Source: Pseudomonadota bacterium (GTDB lineage: Bacteria > Pseudomonadota > Alphaproteobacteria > Rhizobiales > Beijerinckiaceae). From it: 16,466 nucleotides of DNA. The DNA lies in assembly GCA_023423995.1 (NCBI GenBank), contig JAFAEL010000008.1, positions 1 to 16,466 of the forward strand. Direction: 5' to 3'. Shown here in pieces: positions 1 through 6,618 of this stretch. Position 1 is the first letter of the stretch. Every line of letters starts with the position of its first letter. Below the pieces are notes generated by a model. It did no database searches. It saw only the letters and a list, made by a program, of their open reading frames with translations, and was not told the DNA's origin. The translations under genes were made by a program, and so were the position numbers.

Positions 1-226
1 CCATCGCCCCGATACGGACCAGCCCATCGGCTTCCGCGATCCCGGCGAGATCGGGGATCCGGTTCAGGTCGATCAGGAGGGAAGGCGCCGCGAGGCGCAT
101 GTTGAGGGAGGTGACGAGGCTTTGGCCGCCCGCAAGGAGCCGCGCATCCTCGCCGTGCTCGGCGAGCAGCGCGAGCGCCTCGTCGAGCGTCGTCGGCCGC
201 GCATAGGCGAAATCCGGCGCCTTCAT
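1..226 (-). CDS. FAD-binding subunit (M/CoxM type) of a xanthine dehydrogenase-family molybdenum hydroxylase, partial
   Basis: The reading frame begins with ATG at 226 and runs off the left edge; 75 codons are visible. The N-terminus reads MKAPDFAYARPTTLDEALAL, followed by LLAGGQSL (about residues 31-38), then a RLAAPSLLIDLNRI stretch (about 47-60). This is the standard start of the FAD-binding middle subunit of CO dehydrogenase/xanthine dehydrogenase-type hydroxylases, where the AGGQSL loop binds the FAD pyrophosphate. In this family the subunit passes electrons from the molybdenum and 2Fe-2S subunits to FAD. Those partner genes would be expected further left, outside the window. It is divergent from the TetR gene starting at 324, with inverted repeats between them, so that TetR protein is a likely local regulator. 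The substrate cannot be read from this subunit. Confidence 0.88.
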   Translation of the reverse strand, partial: MKAPDFAYARPTTLDEALALLAEHGEDARLLAGGQSLVTSLNMRLAAPSLLIDLNRIPDLAGIAEADGLVRIGAM

Positions 227-255
227 CCGGCGCACCCTCCCCTTCACCCCTTGCT

Positions 256-277
256 CTGCCCCGGGTGGTTGGGGCAG
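256..277. promoter_or_regulatory. Inverted repeat CTGCCCC-N8-GGGGCAG in a divergent intergenic region
   Basis: Perfect 7-bp arms CTGCCCC (256-262) and GGGGCAG (271-277) flank an 8-nt centre. The repeat lies 30 nt upstream of the molybdenum hydroxylase subunit start (226). It could be an operator half of the divergent promoter region, or a hairpin in one of the leaders. No clear -35/-10 pair is visible. Its GC-rich arms make a chance match easier than for the neighbouring TTGATC dyad. Confidence 0.3.
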
Positions 278-291
278 GCTGGAGCCTCTTG

Positions 292-307
292 TTGATCGTT
301 TGATCAA
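292..307. promoter_or_regulatory. Candidate TetR operator: TTGATC-GTTT-GATCAA dyad
   Basis: Perfect 6-bp arms TTGATC (292-297) and GATCAA (302-307) are separated by GTTT. The dyad extends imperfectly outward, with CCTC at 285-288 facing GAGG at 310-313. It sits between the divergent molybdenum hydroxylase subunit (start 226) and the TetR gene (start 324), which is the usual place for an autoregulatory TetR operator. It also covers the alternative TTG start at 300, which argues for the ATG at 324 as the regulator's real start. Binding is inferred. Confidence 0.45.
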
Positions 308-323
308 TAGAGGCTGCCTTGGA

Positions 324-1049
324 ATGGGGTCAAGTAGAATCGAGCTAGACCTTCGGCCGAGCCGTGCGCCCGCACGCCGGCGGCTCGACGCCGGCGCGCG
401 AGAGCGGCAGATCCTGGAGGGCGCGATCGCGTATTTCGCGGAGGTCGGGCTCGACGGGCAGACGCGCGAGCTCGCTCGGCGGCTCGGGATCACGCAGCCG
501 CTCCTGTTCCGCTATTTCCCGACCAAGCAGCACCTGATCGAGCGGATCTACGAAGAGGTCTATCTCAAGCGCTGGAAGGCTGAGTGGGAGGCGATCATCG
601 CCGACCCGTCCCGGCCGACCATCGAACGCTTCCGGCGGTTCGAGCTGGATTACCAGCGCACGATCGATGACTACGCATGGCTGCGCATCTTCGTCTCGGC
701 CGGACTGAAGGGCTACGGCCTTCCCCAGCGCTATCTCGGCATGGTGCGCGAGCGCATCTTCGCCCCGCTTCTCGCCGCCATGCGCGCCGAGTACCGGTTG
801 CCGCCGCCCGAAACGCAGCCGCTCTCGCCGGCCGAGTTCGAGCTCCTCTTCGGCATCCATGGCGCCCTCGTCTATGTGGGGCTGCGCACACAGGTTTACG
901 GCGCCGATGCGCCGTCCGATCACGACGCGCTCCGCGAAGCCCTGCTCGACTCGAGCCTGCCGGGGCTCGGCGAGGCCTTCCGGGCGATCGTCCGCCGCGA
1001 GCACAAAGCCGCCGCCCCCACTCGACCCGCCGTGCACGAGCCGGGCTAA
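324..1049 (+). CDS. TetR/AcrR-family transcriptional regulator
   Basis: The protein has 241 residues from ATG 324. An in-frame TTG at 300 would add 8 residues but lies inside a dyad; AGAGG at 309-313 gives ATG 324 a modest ribosome site. After a basic N-terminal arm (RRRLDAGARERQIL), the helix-turn-helix reads TRELARRLGITQPLLFRYFP and is followed by KQHLIERIYEEVY. This is a textbook TetR DNA-binding domain at roughly residues 30-80. The remaining C-terminal ligand-binding part is helical and gives no ligand clue. The cupin gene follows after 27 nt on the same strand and is probably cotranscribed. The molybdenum hydroxylase subunit is divergent. The likely role is local control of these flanking genes, probably as a repressor; the inducer is unknown. 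Confidence 0.9.
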   Translation: MGSSRIELDLRPSRAPARRRLDAGARERQILEGAIAYFAEVGLDGQTRELARRLGITQPLLFRYFPTKQHLIERIYEEVYLKRWKAEWEAIIADPSRPTIERFRRFELDYQRTIDDYAWLRIFVSAGLKGYGLPQRYLGMVRERIFAPLLAAMRAEYRLPPPETQPLSPAEFELLFGIHGALVYVGLRTQVYGADAPSDHDALREALLDSSLPGLGEAFRAIVRREHKAAAPTRPAVHEPG

Positions 1050-1076
1050 CCCCAACAACACCAGGAGGAACGATCC

Positions 1077-1517
1077 ATGTCGCAGGCCTTGTCATCCCGT
1101 CCAGCACCAGCCCCCGACCTCGCGGCAGAATTGGACGCGGGACGCCGCAACGGCTGCGTCGGCACGCGGCTCCTGTCGGTGGACGATCGCTCGCGCGTCT
1201 GGACGATCGAGCTGAAGCCGGGCGAGCGCATCGGCTTCCACACGCATGTGCTCGACTACTTCTGGACCGCCGTCACGTCCGGCCGGGCGCGCTCGCATTT
1301 CGGGGACGGCCGGGTCGTGGAGACCGAGTACCGGGCCGGGGACATCCAGCACATGACGTTCTCGCCCGGCCGCTCGATGACGCACGACCTCGCTAATATC
1401 GGCGACACCGAGCTGATCTTCACGACGGTGGAGTTCCTGGACAGCGCCAATCCGCCCTTCGAGCTGCCTGTCGAAGTGCAGGCCCAGGCGGAAGGCGCGG
1501 TGCACGTTCGGGTCTGA
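1077..1517 (+). CDS. Small cupin-domain protein
   Basis: This is a 146-residue single-domain cupin. AGGAGG at 1063-1068, 8 nt before ATG 1077, supports the start strongly. Cupin motif 1 is recognisable as GERIGFHTHVLDYFWTAV, with metal-ligand candidates His55 and His57; the usual Glu is replaced by an Asp/Tyr region (D60-Y61). Motif 2 is GDIQHMTFSPGRSMTHDLAN, with the third His at 103. Three His ligands suggest it binds a divalent metal, but one-domain cupins range from dioxygenases and isomerases to simple binding proteins, so no reaction is assigned. It sits 27 nt behind the TetR gene and converges on the FAD monooxygenase with only 15 nt between stop codons. An accessory role in the same catabolic locus is inference. 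Confidence 0.8.
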   Translation: MSQALSSRPAPAPDLAAELDAGRRNGCVGTRLLSVDDRSRVWTIELKPGERIGFHTHVLDYFWTAVTSGRARSHFGDGRVVETEYRAGDIQHMTFSPGRSMTHDLANIGDTELIFTTVEFLDSANPPFELPVEVQAQAEGAVHVRV

Positions 1518-1532
1518 GCGCAGCTCCCTGCC

Positions 1533-2768
1533 TCAGGCGGAAAGGCCGGGCGGCGGGACCGCCGTCTCGGCGAGCACCGCTTCCGGCTTCCGGTGGCGCT
1601 CGGCGTCCTCGCGCTGCCGGGCGTCGAGCTGTTGGGCCTGCATATAGGCGCCGAGCGCCCGCGACCGCGCCACGATCGCCGCGCCGAAGGGCCGCCTCGC
1701 CCGGTCCAGGGCTACCAGGGCTGATGGGACGTCGCCCTGCGCTGCGACGAGCGCATCTGCCAGCGCCGACGCGTCGGCCATCGCCTTGGTCACCCCCATG
1801 CCGACATGCGGTCGGGCCACGAAGGCGGCATCGCCGATCACCGCGACCCGGCCGCCGAACGCCATGGCGGGCGCCTCGAGGTCCAGGATCGCCTGGAGGA
1901 AGGGCTGGCGCGTCCGGCGGATGACCTCCGCGAAGGCCGGGGCGAGCAGCCGTTCCGCATCGCTCCGCATCCCGCTCAGGACCTCCGGCCGGATCCGGTT
2001 GGGCGGAATGGACAGCTCGTGCCGCGTCCCTTCCGTGTCGGTCAGGAGCCGGCCGAGTTCTTCCGCCCCAGCGGGCCTGTACCAGACGAAGTTGAAGCGG
2101 CGGCACCCGCGCCGGGTATCGTCGCCCGCGCCGGAGACGGGATAGCCGAGAATCTGCTCGCCCTTGGGCAGGCAGAAGGCGAAATGATCAGCGATCGCGT
2201 CCCGGGTCTCGGCCGAGAGCTCGCTCTCCTCCGCCAGGCCGCGCCAGGCGACGTAGCCCGCATAGACCGGAGCGGCCTCGGGGGCGAAGATCCGGCGGAC
2301 CGTCGAGAACAGGCCATCGGCTCCCAGCACGAGATCGGCCGTGAAGCTCCGGCCGTCCTCCAGATTCAAGGCCACCTCGCCCGAGCCTGGCTCGATCCGC
2401 ACGACATTGGCGCCGAGCGTGACGATCCCCGGCGGGAGCACCTTCCCCAGAGCGCCATAGAGGCGCCCCCAGCTCGCGAGCACCTGCGGCAGCCGTGTCT
2501 CGCCGACGATGTGCCCCTCCCGGTCGAGCACCCGGCGGGTCTCGACCGCGACTCCAAGGCTCGCGGGATCGGCGCAGGCATCCAGCCGAGCCAGGATCGC
2601 GTGCATCTCCGGATGCGTGACGATGCCGGCCCCGCGCCCGGCGAGGTCGGCCTGCGAGCGCTCGAAGACGCGGACCTCGGCGCCGATCCGCGCGAGCAGC
2701 GCGGCGGCCGTCAGACCCGTGATCGAGCCCCCGACGATTGCGATCCGGAGTGGTTGGCGGCTCGGCAC
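1533..2768 (-). CDS. FAD-dependent monooxygenase, similar to 2,6-dihydroxypyridine 3-monooxygenase
   Basis: The protein has 411 residues from a GTG start at 2768, with only a weak ribosome site. Group A flavin hydroxylase signatures are all present: the dinucleotide-binding GGSITG at residues 13-18, GADG at 149-152 (the NAD(P)H/FAD DG motif), and IGDAAF with the FAD-ribityl Asp at 313, followed by PHVGMGVTKAMADA. The segments GAGIVTHPE, YAGYVAWRGL and FNFVWYRP match my recollection of the 2,6-dihydroxypyridine hydroxylase branch rather than UbiH or salicylate hydroxylase. These enzymes use NAD(P)H and O2 to hydroxylate an electron-rich ring. A nearby molybdenum hydroxylase subunit fits N-heterocycle degradation, but the substrate is inferred. 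It lies 88 nt downstream of the permease on the same strand; cotranscription is possible. It lacks a signal peptide. Confidence 0.82.
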   Translation of the reverse strand: MPSRQPLRIAIVGGSITGLTAAALLARIGAEVRVFERSQADLAGRGAGIVTHPEMHAILARLDACADPASLGVAVETRRVLDREGHIVGETRLPQVLASWGRLYGALGKVLPPGIVTLGANVVRIEPGSGEVALNLEDGRSFTADLVLGADGLFSTVRRIFAPEAAPVYAGYVAWRGLAEESELSAETRDAIADHFAFCLPKGEQILGYPVSGAGDDTRRGCRRFNFVWYRPAGAEELGRLLTDTEGTRHELSIPPNRIRPEVLSGMRSDAERLLAPAFAEVIRRTRQPFLQAILDLEAPAMAFGGRVAVIGDAAFVARPHVGMGVTKAMADASALADALVAAQGDVPSALVALDRARRPFGAAIVARSRALGAYMQAQQLDARQREDAERHRKPEAVLAETAVPPPGLSA

Positions 2769-2856
2769 GAAGGCTGATCCATCATCGTTGACGCGCTCGC
2801 CGCCGAGGGCCGAGCAACGAAGCTGGATAGAGCCTGCGATCCGTCCCGTCGAGCGA

Positions 2857-4074
2857 TCAGGAGCCCGGCAGCAGCCTTAGGCGCCGGCCAAGGGCCGTCG
2901 TGAGCGTCGCCCCGCCGAACATCGTCACGGCAAAAACCCAGCCCGATGCGGCGCCGGCCGAGATGCCCGACAGCAGCGTGCCGATGGAGCAGCCAAGACC
3001 CGTCATGGCTCCCCAGCCCAGCAGCACGCCCCCGGCGAGGCCCCGCGCGACATGGCCCGTCCGCGGCCGTTCGAGCCGGAAGTGGCCGGCCAGCAGAGCC
3101 GCCCCGAAGGAGGCGAGCACGAGGCCGGTCACGAACAAGCCGTTCGGGGTCAGAAGAGCGTCGCGCACGAGCGTGGCACAGCCCCTGAACGTGTCGAGCC
3201 CCTCCAGCCGGGCGGGAAGAAGCCCCAGGGCGCCGGATAGCTGGCGCGAGCGGGAGCCGATCTCGGCCGTCACGCCGAGCGGGCCGACGCGCAGATAGGC
3301 GATCGTCGCAATCGCGCCGACGGCGATTCCACCGAGCCAGGCAGGCCACCTATTTCGGAACACGGCCTGGAGCGGGTCCGCCGCTGGCGAAGTGGGCACG
3401 ACCGGCCGGGCGTAGATGAGCCACAAGGCGATCGCCGCCAGCACACCGAGGCCGAGCGCGAGCGCGCCGCCATAACCGAGAAAGCGCGGCAGCCAGAGGA
3501 CCGGCGCGTCCGAGACGCTCGCGAGATAGAGCGGGTTCCAGGTCTGGAAGGCGAGCACGAAGCCGATCGCCGTGCCGAGAAGCGCGAAGGGTGCCGTCGG
3601 CGACCCCTCTCCCAGCCGGTAGAGATGCGCGCTAATGCAGGAGCCGGAGATCGCCATGCCCGCGCCAAAGGCAAGGCCGGCCAGGACGAGAACCGGGCCG
3701 ACCGGGCCGATATGCGCATCCGGCGGCAGGCGCGTCCCGCTCGGGTCGGGAAGCCATCCGCCGATCACGGCCGTCGTGCCGGCCAGCGCCACTGCGAGCG
3801 CGGCCAGGATGGCGAGCACGCCGCGGGGGTCGCCGCGATCGAGCAGGTCGCGCCAATGGCAGGCGAAGCAGAAGCGGGAGCGCTGCAGGACGAAGCCGAA
3901 GACTGCGCCGAAGAGGAGCGACAGCGAAAGCTTACCGCTGCCGGGTTGTGACGAGAGGTGCCACACGCCGGCCACGAGTCCGACGGCAATCAGGGCCGCG
4001 AGCGCGGCCCTGACAGGAGACAGGTCTCCGAGCCCCGGGCTGGGCCGGAGCACCGGATTGGAGGCGGAGCTCAC
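2857..4074 (-). CDS. YeeE/YedE-family permease, probable thiosulfate or other sulfur-compound importer
   Basis: This 405-residue polytopic inner-membrane protein starts at GTG 4074. It is built of glycine-rich hydrophobic helices in two related halves. Conserved cysteines occur in the family's characteristic settings: RSRFCFAC (C69, C72), SGSCISAHLYRLGEG (C146), FRGC (C299) and GLGCSIGTLLSG (C362). In the YeeE/TsuA family such intramembrane cysteines relay thiosulfate across the membrane. The GTG lies 1 nt after the stop codon (4076-4078) of the sulfurtransferase, so the two are almost certainly translated from one message. This pairing supports uptake of a reduced sulfur compound such as thiosulfate. 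The exact substrate is inferred; some relatives carry other sulfur or selenium species. Confidence 0.87.
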   Translation of the reverse strand: MSSASNPVLRPSPGLGDLSPVRAALAALIAVGLVAGVWHLSSQPGSGKLSLSLLFGAVFGFVLQRSRFCFACHWRDLLDRGDPRGVLAILAALAVALAGTTAVIGGWLPDPSGTRLPPDAHIGPVGPVLVLAGLAFGAGMAISGSCISAHLYRLGEGSPTAPFALLGTAIGFVLAFQTWNPLYLASVSDAPVLWLPRFLGYGGALALGLGVLAAIALWLIYARPVVPTSPAADPLQAVFRNRWPAWLGGIAVGAIATIAYLRVGPLGVTAEIGSRSRQLSGALGLLPARLEGLDTFRGCATLVRDALLTPNGLFVTGLVLASFGAALLAGHFRLERPRTGHVARGLAGGVLLGWGAMTGLGCSIGTLLSGISAGAASGWVFAVTMFGGATLTTALGRRLRLLPGS

Positions 4075-4075
4075 G

Positions 4076-5104
4076 CTACTTGCCGCCCCAGACCGAGCCG
4101 GCGAGGTTGGCGATCGGCACCCCGACCGCGTTCCCGTATTCCGTCCAGGAGCCGTCGTAGTTCGCCGCCTCGTAGCCGAGCAGGCGCGTCAGCAGGAACC
4201 AGGTGTGGCTCGAGCGCTCGCCGATGCGGCAGGTCGTGATGATCGGCTGCGACCCGTCCACGCCGACCTCCGCATAGATCTTCTTGAGCTCGGCCACGGA
4301 CTTGAAGGTCCCGTCAGGGTTGACGGCCCGGGCCCAAGGCACGTTGACCGAGGTCGGAATGTGGCCCGCGCGGATCGCGAGCTCCTGGAAGCCGGCCGGC
4401 GCGATGATCTTGCCCGAGAACTCGTCGGGCGAGCGGATGTCGAGGATCTTCGCCTTCCGATCGCCCTTGGCCACCGCGACCACGTCGGCGAGGCGCGCCC
4501 GCGGCCCCGGCTGTGCCGCCGCGACGGTGAAGTTCGAGGGCGCTACCTCGGCGGTCCGGGTGTCGAGCGGGCGCTTCTCGGCCTCCCACTTCTTGCGGCC
4601 GCCATCGAGCAGCTTAACGTTGTCGACGAGGCCGTATTGCGCGAGGACCCACGCGCCCCAGGCGGCGAACCAGTTGTTGTTGTCGCCATAGAGGACGATC
4701 GTGCTGTCCCGGTCGATGCCGAGACGGCGGGCCAATGCTTGGAACTTCTCCGGCCGGGCGATGTCGCGGTCGGTGGTCTCGACGAGATCCGTGTGCCAGA
4801 CGACGTTCTGCGCGCCCGGGATATGGCCTCGCTCGAACAGCCCCGGCTCGACGGAGACCTCGAGAACCCGGAGCTTCGGCCGGTCGAGATTCTTCTCCAG
4901 CCACTCCGTCGTGACGAGCGCCCCGGCGGCCGTTCCCTGGGCGGAGGCGGGGCCTCCGACGATGATCCAGCTGATCAGGGCCAGCGCGAGCGCCAGGCTC
5001 AGCGCTCCCAATCGGCGGCGAAGAAGAACGGGTTGTCCTCCCTCCGGGGACATAAGCGCCGCCGTCGCTCTCCCTTGCCAATAACCTTCGGTTGCCCCCA
5101 CCAC
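4076..5104 (-). CDS. Exported two-domain rhodanese (thiosulfate sulfurtransferase)
   Basis: The protein has 342 residues from GTG 5104, chosen because GGTGGAG lies 7 nt upstream. ATG at 5053 (325 residues) is the alternative but has no well-placed ribosome site. A hydrophobic segment ending GGPASA, about residues 33-55, looks like a signal peptide for export, with an unusually long charged front if GTG 5104 is used. Two rhodanese domains follow. The first (about 62-180) carries DNNNW where a catalytic loop would be and so is inactive, as is normal. The second (about 205-340) has the active loop TTCRIGERSSHTW with Cys292, typical of thiosulfate:cyanide-type enzymes. It is the first gene of an operon with the YeeE permease, so it probably handles sulfane sulfur in the periplasm for the transporter. 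That division of labour is inferred. Confidence 0.88.
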   Translation of the reverse strand: MVGATEGYWQGRATAALMSPEGGQPVLLRRRLGALSLALALALISWIIVGGPASAQGTAAGALVTTEWLEKNLDRPKLRVLEVSVEPGLFERGHIPGAQNVVWHTDLVETTDRDIARPEKFQALARRLGIDRDSTIVLYGDNNNWFAAWGAWVLAQYGLVDNVKLLDGGRKKWEAEKRPLDTRTAEVAPSNFTVAAAQPGPRARLADVVAVAKGDRKAKILDIRSPDEFSGKIIAPAGFQELAIRAGHIPTSVNVPWARAVNPDGTFKSVAELKKIYAEVGVDGSQPIITTCRIGERSSHTWFLLTRLLGYEAANYDGSWTEYGNAVGVPIANLAGSVWGGK

Positions 5105-5151
5105 GATCGTTCTCCACCAATGTTTGGAGCAGGCATCGTCGTCACCTAGAC

Positions 5152-5184
5152 AACAAAGATCAACTAGTCTGACTATGCTTTGTT
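5152..5184. promoter_or_regulatory. Nested inverted repeat upstream of the sulfur operon (dyad 1)
   Basis: Outer arms AACAAAG (5152-5158) and CTTTGTT (5178-5184) enclose an inner perfect dyad, TAGTC-T-GACTA (5165-5175). The element starts 47 nt upstream of the sulfurtransferase start at 5104, within an AT-rich stretch, so it is placed like an operator or promoter-overlapping site. The regulator is unknown. Thiol-sensing ArsR-type repressors are possible on general grounds, but none is encoded in the window. Confidence 0.4.
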
Positions 5185-5188
5185 ACAC

Positions 5189-5206
5189 TTGAAACCAGAA
5201 TTTCAA
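5189..5206. promoter_or_regulatory. Inverted repeat TTGAAA-N6-TTTCAA (dyad 2)
   Basis: Perfect 6-bp arms TTGAAA (5189-5194) and TTTCAA (5201-5206) are separated by CCAGAA. It begins 4 nt beyond dyad 1. On the minus strand TTGAAA could also act as a -35 hexamer, but I cannot place a convincing -10 at the proper distance. Confidence 0.35.
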
Positions 5207-5225
5207 TCTCCTTTTCCTGCAACTT

Positions 5226-5243
5226 GTAGAACAAATAATCTAC
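5226..5243. promoter_or_regulatory. Inverted repeat GTAGA-N8-TCTAC (dyad 3)
   Basis: Perfect 5-bp arms GTAGA (5226-5230) and TCTAC (5239-5243) enclose the A/T-only-rich centre ACAAATAA. It is the third dyad in the same AT-rich island. Arms are short, so on its own this is weak; the interest comes from its position beside dyads 1 and 2. Confidence 0.25.
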
Positions 5244-5494
5244 GGCAGGCCATTCGAATACATACCCTCCGCAAAGGTGGTTGCCGGGCCGAGATCTTCC
5301 GCCATGCCGCCTCGTCGCGAACGGGAGCGAAGTGCCTCTGTCGGCGTCGCCCAGTCATGCCCGGAACGCACCAGCCCCGAGCAGATTAGCAAGCGGCCGA
5401 CGGCTACGCCTGCGTGGGCGGCACGCCGCATCACACGGGTGTCAACGTCGAGATCGCTGCCTCGCGATGTTCGACTGAGCCCGGCAGCTCCGGT
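5244..5494. other. Intergenic stretch with no recognisable gene, downstream of the TAXI gene
   Basis: This 251-nt GC-rich stretch lies between the AT-rich island and the TAXI gene stop. Several short open frames exist on both strands, but none has a convincing ribosome site or a product I recognise. The minus-strand frame directly after the TAXI stop stays open for 84 codons to a TAG at 5240-5242, which is unremarkable in GC-rich DNA. It may be the decayed edge of a former gene or simply the long 5' flank of the sulfur operon. I see no strong terminator hairpin with a T-run. Confidence 0.4.
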
Positions 5495-6457
5495 TCACCG
5501 GAGGAAGCCGGCTTCCCGCAGATAGCGGGCGGCGCCCGGATGCAGGGCGTCCGGGCTGGAGACGGCCGCGACCGTGTTGCCCGCCGTGGTCTCGGCACCC
5601 TGCGGGAGCGAGGCGGCCAAAGCCGGCTCGGCGCGATTCAGCGCCCGTGCGAGGCGATAGGCGAGCGCCCCGTCCAGATCCGATCGCACCAGGATGAAGC
5701 TCCACGAGCCGACCGACGGAATCGGTGCATCCTGTCCCGCATAGGTCCGGGCCGGAACGAGAAGCGGCTTGAGGAAGCCGTGCTTGGCGCGGATCGCCTG
5801 GATCTGCCCGGCATCGGGCGCGATGAACCGGGCCCCGCCGGGCGACCCTGCCACGGATGCAAAGCCGGGCCATCCGAGTCCGGCGCCCCACAAGGCCGCT
5901 GCCCTCCCGTCGAGCACCATGGCGGGGCCGTCGCCCGCGCGGTCGAGAAAGATCGGCTGGAAGTCCCGATCGAGATCGAGCCCGATCCCGTCGAGGACAT
6001 AGCGGGCGAGGACGACCAGGCCCGAACCCCGCGCCCCGAAGGCGATCGGCTTTCCCCGCAGGTCGCCGATGCTGCGCGCGGGGCTCTCTGCCCGGACCAC
6101 GAACATCCCAGGCTGGGAATACATGGCGCTCAGGATCTTCACGCGGGCGGAAGGGCGACCGGGTCCGGCAAGCGCTTCATGCAGCACCTCGCCCGTGACG
6201 AGACCGAGGTCGAGTTCACCCCGTTCCAGCATGGGGACGTTCTCGGCGCTGCCCTTGGTGCCGCGTTGCTCGATCTCGAGCTGGGGATCGACGGTCTTGA
6301 GCGCCGCGACGAGCGCCGCCCCATAGACCGGAAAGCCGCCGCCCAGCGTCGCCGTGCCAAGCACGACCTTCGCCGGTTGCGCGCTGGCCGTCATCGGCAG
6401 GGAGAGAAGAGGGGCCGCGAAGGCGGTTCTGAGGAGGCGTCGTCGGTCGATCTGCAT
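5495..6457 (-). CDS. TAXI-family TRAP transporter solute-binding protein
   Basis: ATG 6457 gives 320 residues and has GAGG about 4 nt upstream; a GTG at 6469 would add four residues. The N-terminus MQIDRRRLLRTAF...MTASAQ is a signal peptide with consecutive arginines, possibly a Tat substrate. The mature protein has the TAXI pattern: VLGTATLGGGFPVYGAAL near the start, EQRGTKGSAENVPMLERGE, LGLVTGEVLHEA and PARSIGDLRGKPIAFGARGSG, as in periplasmic binding proteins of TRAP-T systems. The fused membrane subunit normally partnered with it is not in the window, so it may serve a transporter encoded elsewhere. The ligand is unknown; TAXI proteins bind small organic acids in the few studied cases. 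An aldolase-like remnant lies just upstream. Confidence 0.85.
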   Translation of the reverse strand: MQIDRRRLLRTAFAAPLLSLPMTASAQPAKVVLGTATLGGGFPVYGAALVAALKTVDPQLEIEQRGTKGSAENVPMLERGELDLGLVTGEVLHEALAGPGRPSARVKILSAMYSQPGMFVVRAESPARSIGDLRGKPIAFGARGSGLVVLARYVLDGIGLDLDRDFQPIFLDRAGDGPAMVLDGRAAALWGAGLGWPGFASVAGSPGGARFIAPDAGQIQAIRAKHGFLKPLLVPARTYAGQDAPIPSVGSWSFILVRSDLDGALAYRLARALNRAEPALAASLPQGAETTAGNTVAAVSSPDALHPGAARYLREAGFLR

Positions 6458-6484
6458 GACGCCTCGCACAAGAACACGAGCGGA

Positions 6485-6618
6485 TCAGGCCTTAAGGCTC
6501 GCGCGAGCGCGTCGGCGCCCGTGGTCATGATACCGAGATCGCAGCCGGCCGCCACGGAGTTGTACCCCCGCTCGACGTAGCGGGGCGTCTCCGCTTTCGG
6601 GCTGGGCGCAGCCGTCAC
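6485..6618 (-). pseudogene. Apparent C-terminal remnant of a HpcH/HpaI-type aldolase
   Basis: The minus-strand frame opening at GTG 6618 encodes RYVERGYNSVAAGCDLGIMT followed by TGADALARAL. This resembles the extreme C-terminus of HpcH/HpaI-family 2-keto-acid aldolases, where a G-F/Y-x-x-V-A-x-G-x-D-x-G segment and a GADALA helix end the protein. Nothing upstream in this frame supplies the rest of the barrel; the TetR gene occupies that DNA in another frame. I read it as the surviving tail of a deleted aldolase gene that once preceded the TAXI gene. Its GTG overlaps the TetR stop as GTGA, so a short peptide running into the TAXI gene (to 6391) could be translated. The assignment rests on remembered family patterns over about 30 residues. 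Confidence 0.45.

Noticed and set aside
3635..5149. A 504-codon plus-strand frame opposite the YeeE and sulfurtransferase genes
   Set aside because: It spans two real genes on the other strand, has no domain, and its composition is that of a shadow frame.
5180..5525. Short open frames in the gap between the sulfurtransferase and TAXI genes on both strands
   Set aside because: There was no ribosome site, no conserved motif and no consistent codon pattern. I considered a decayed transposase or integrase but could not match any motif.
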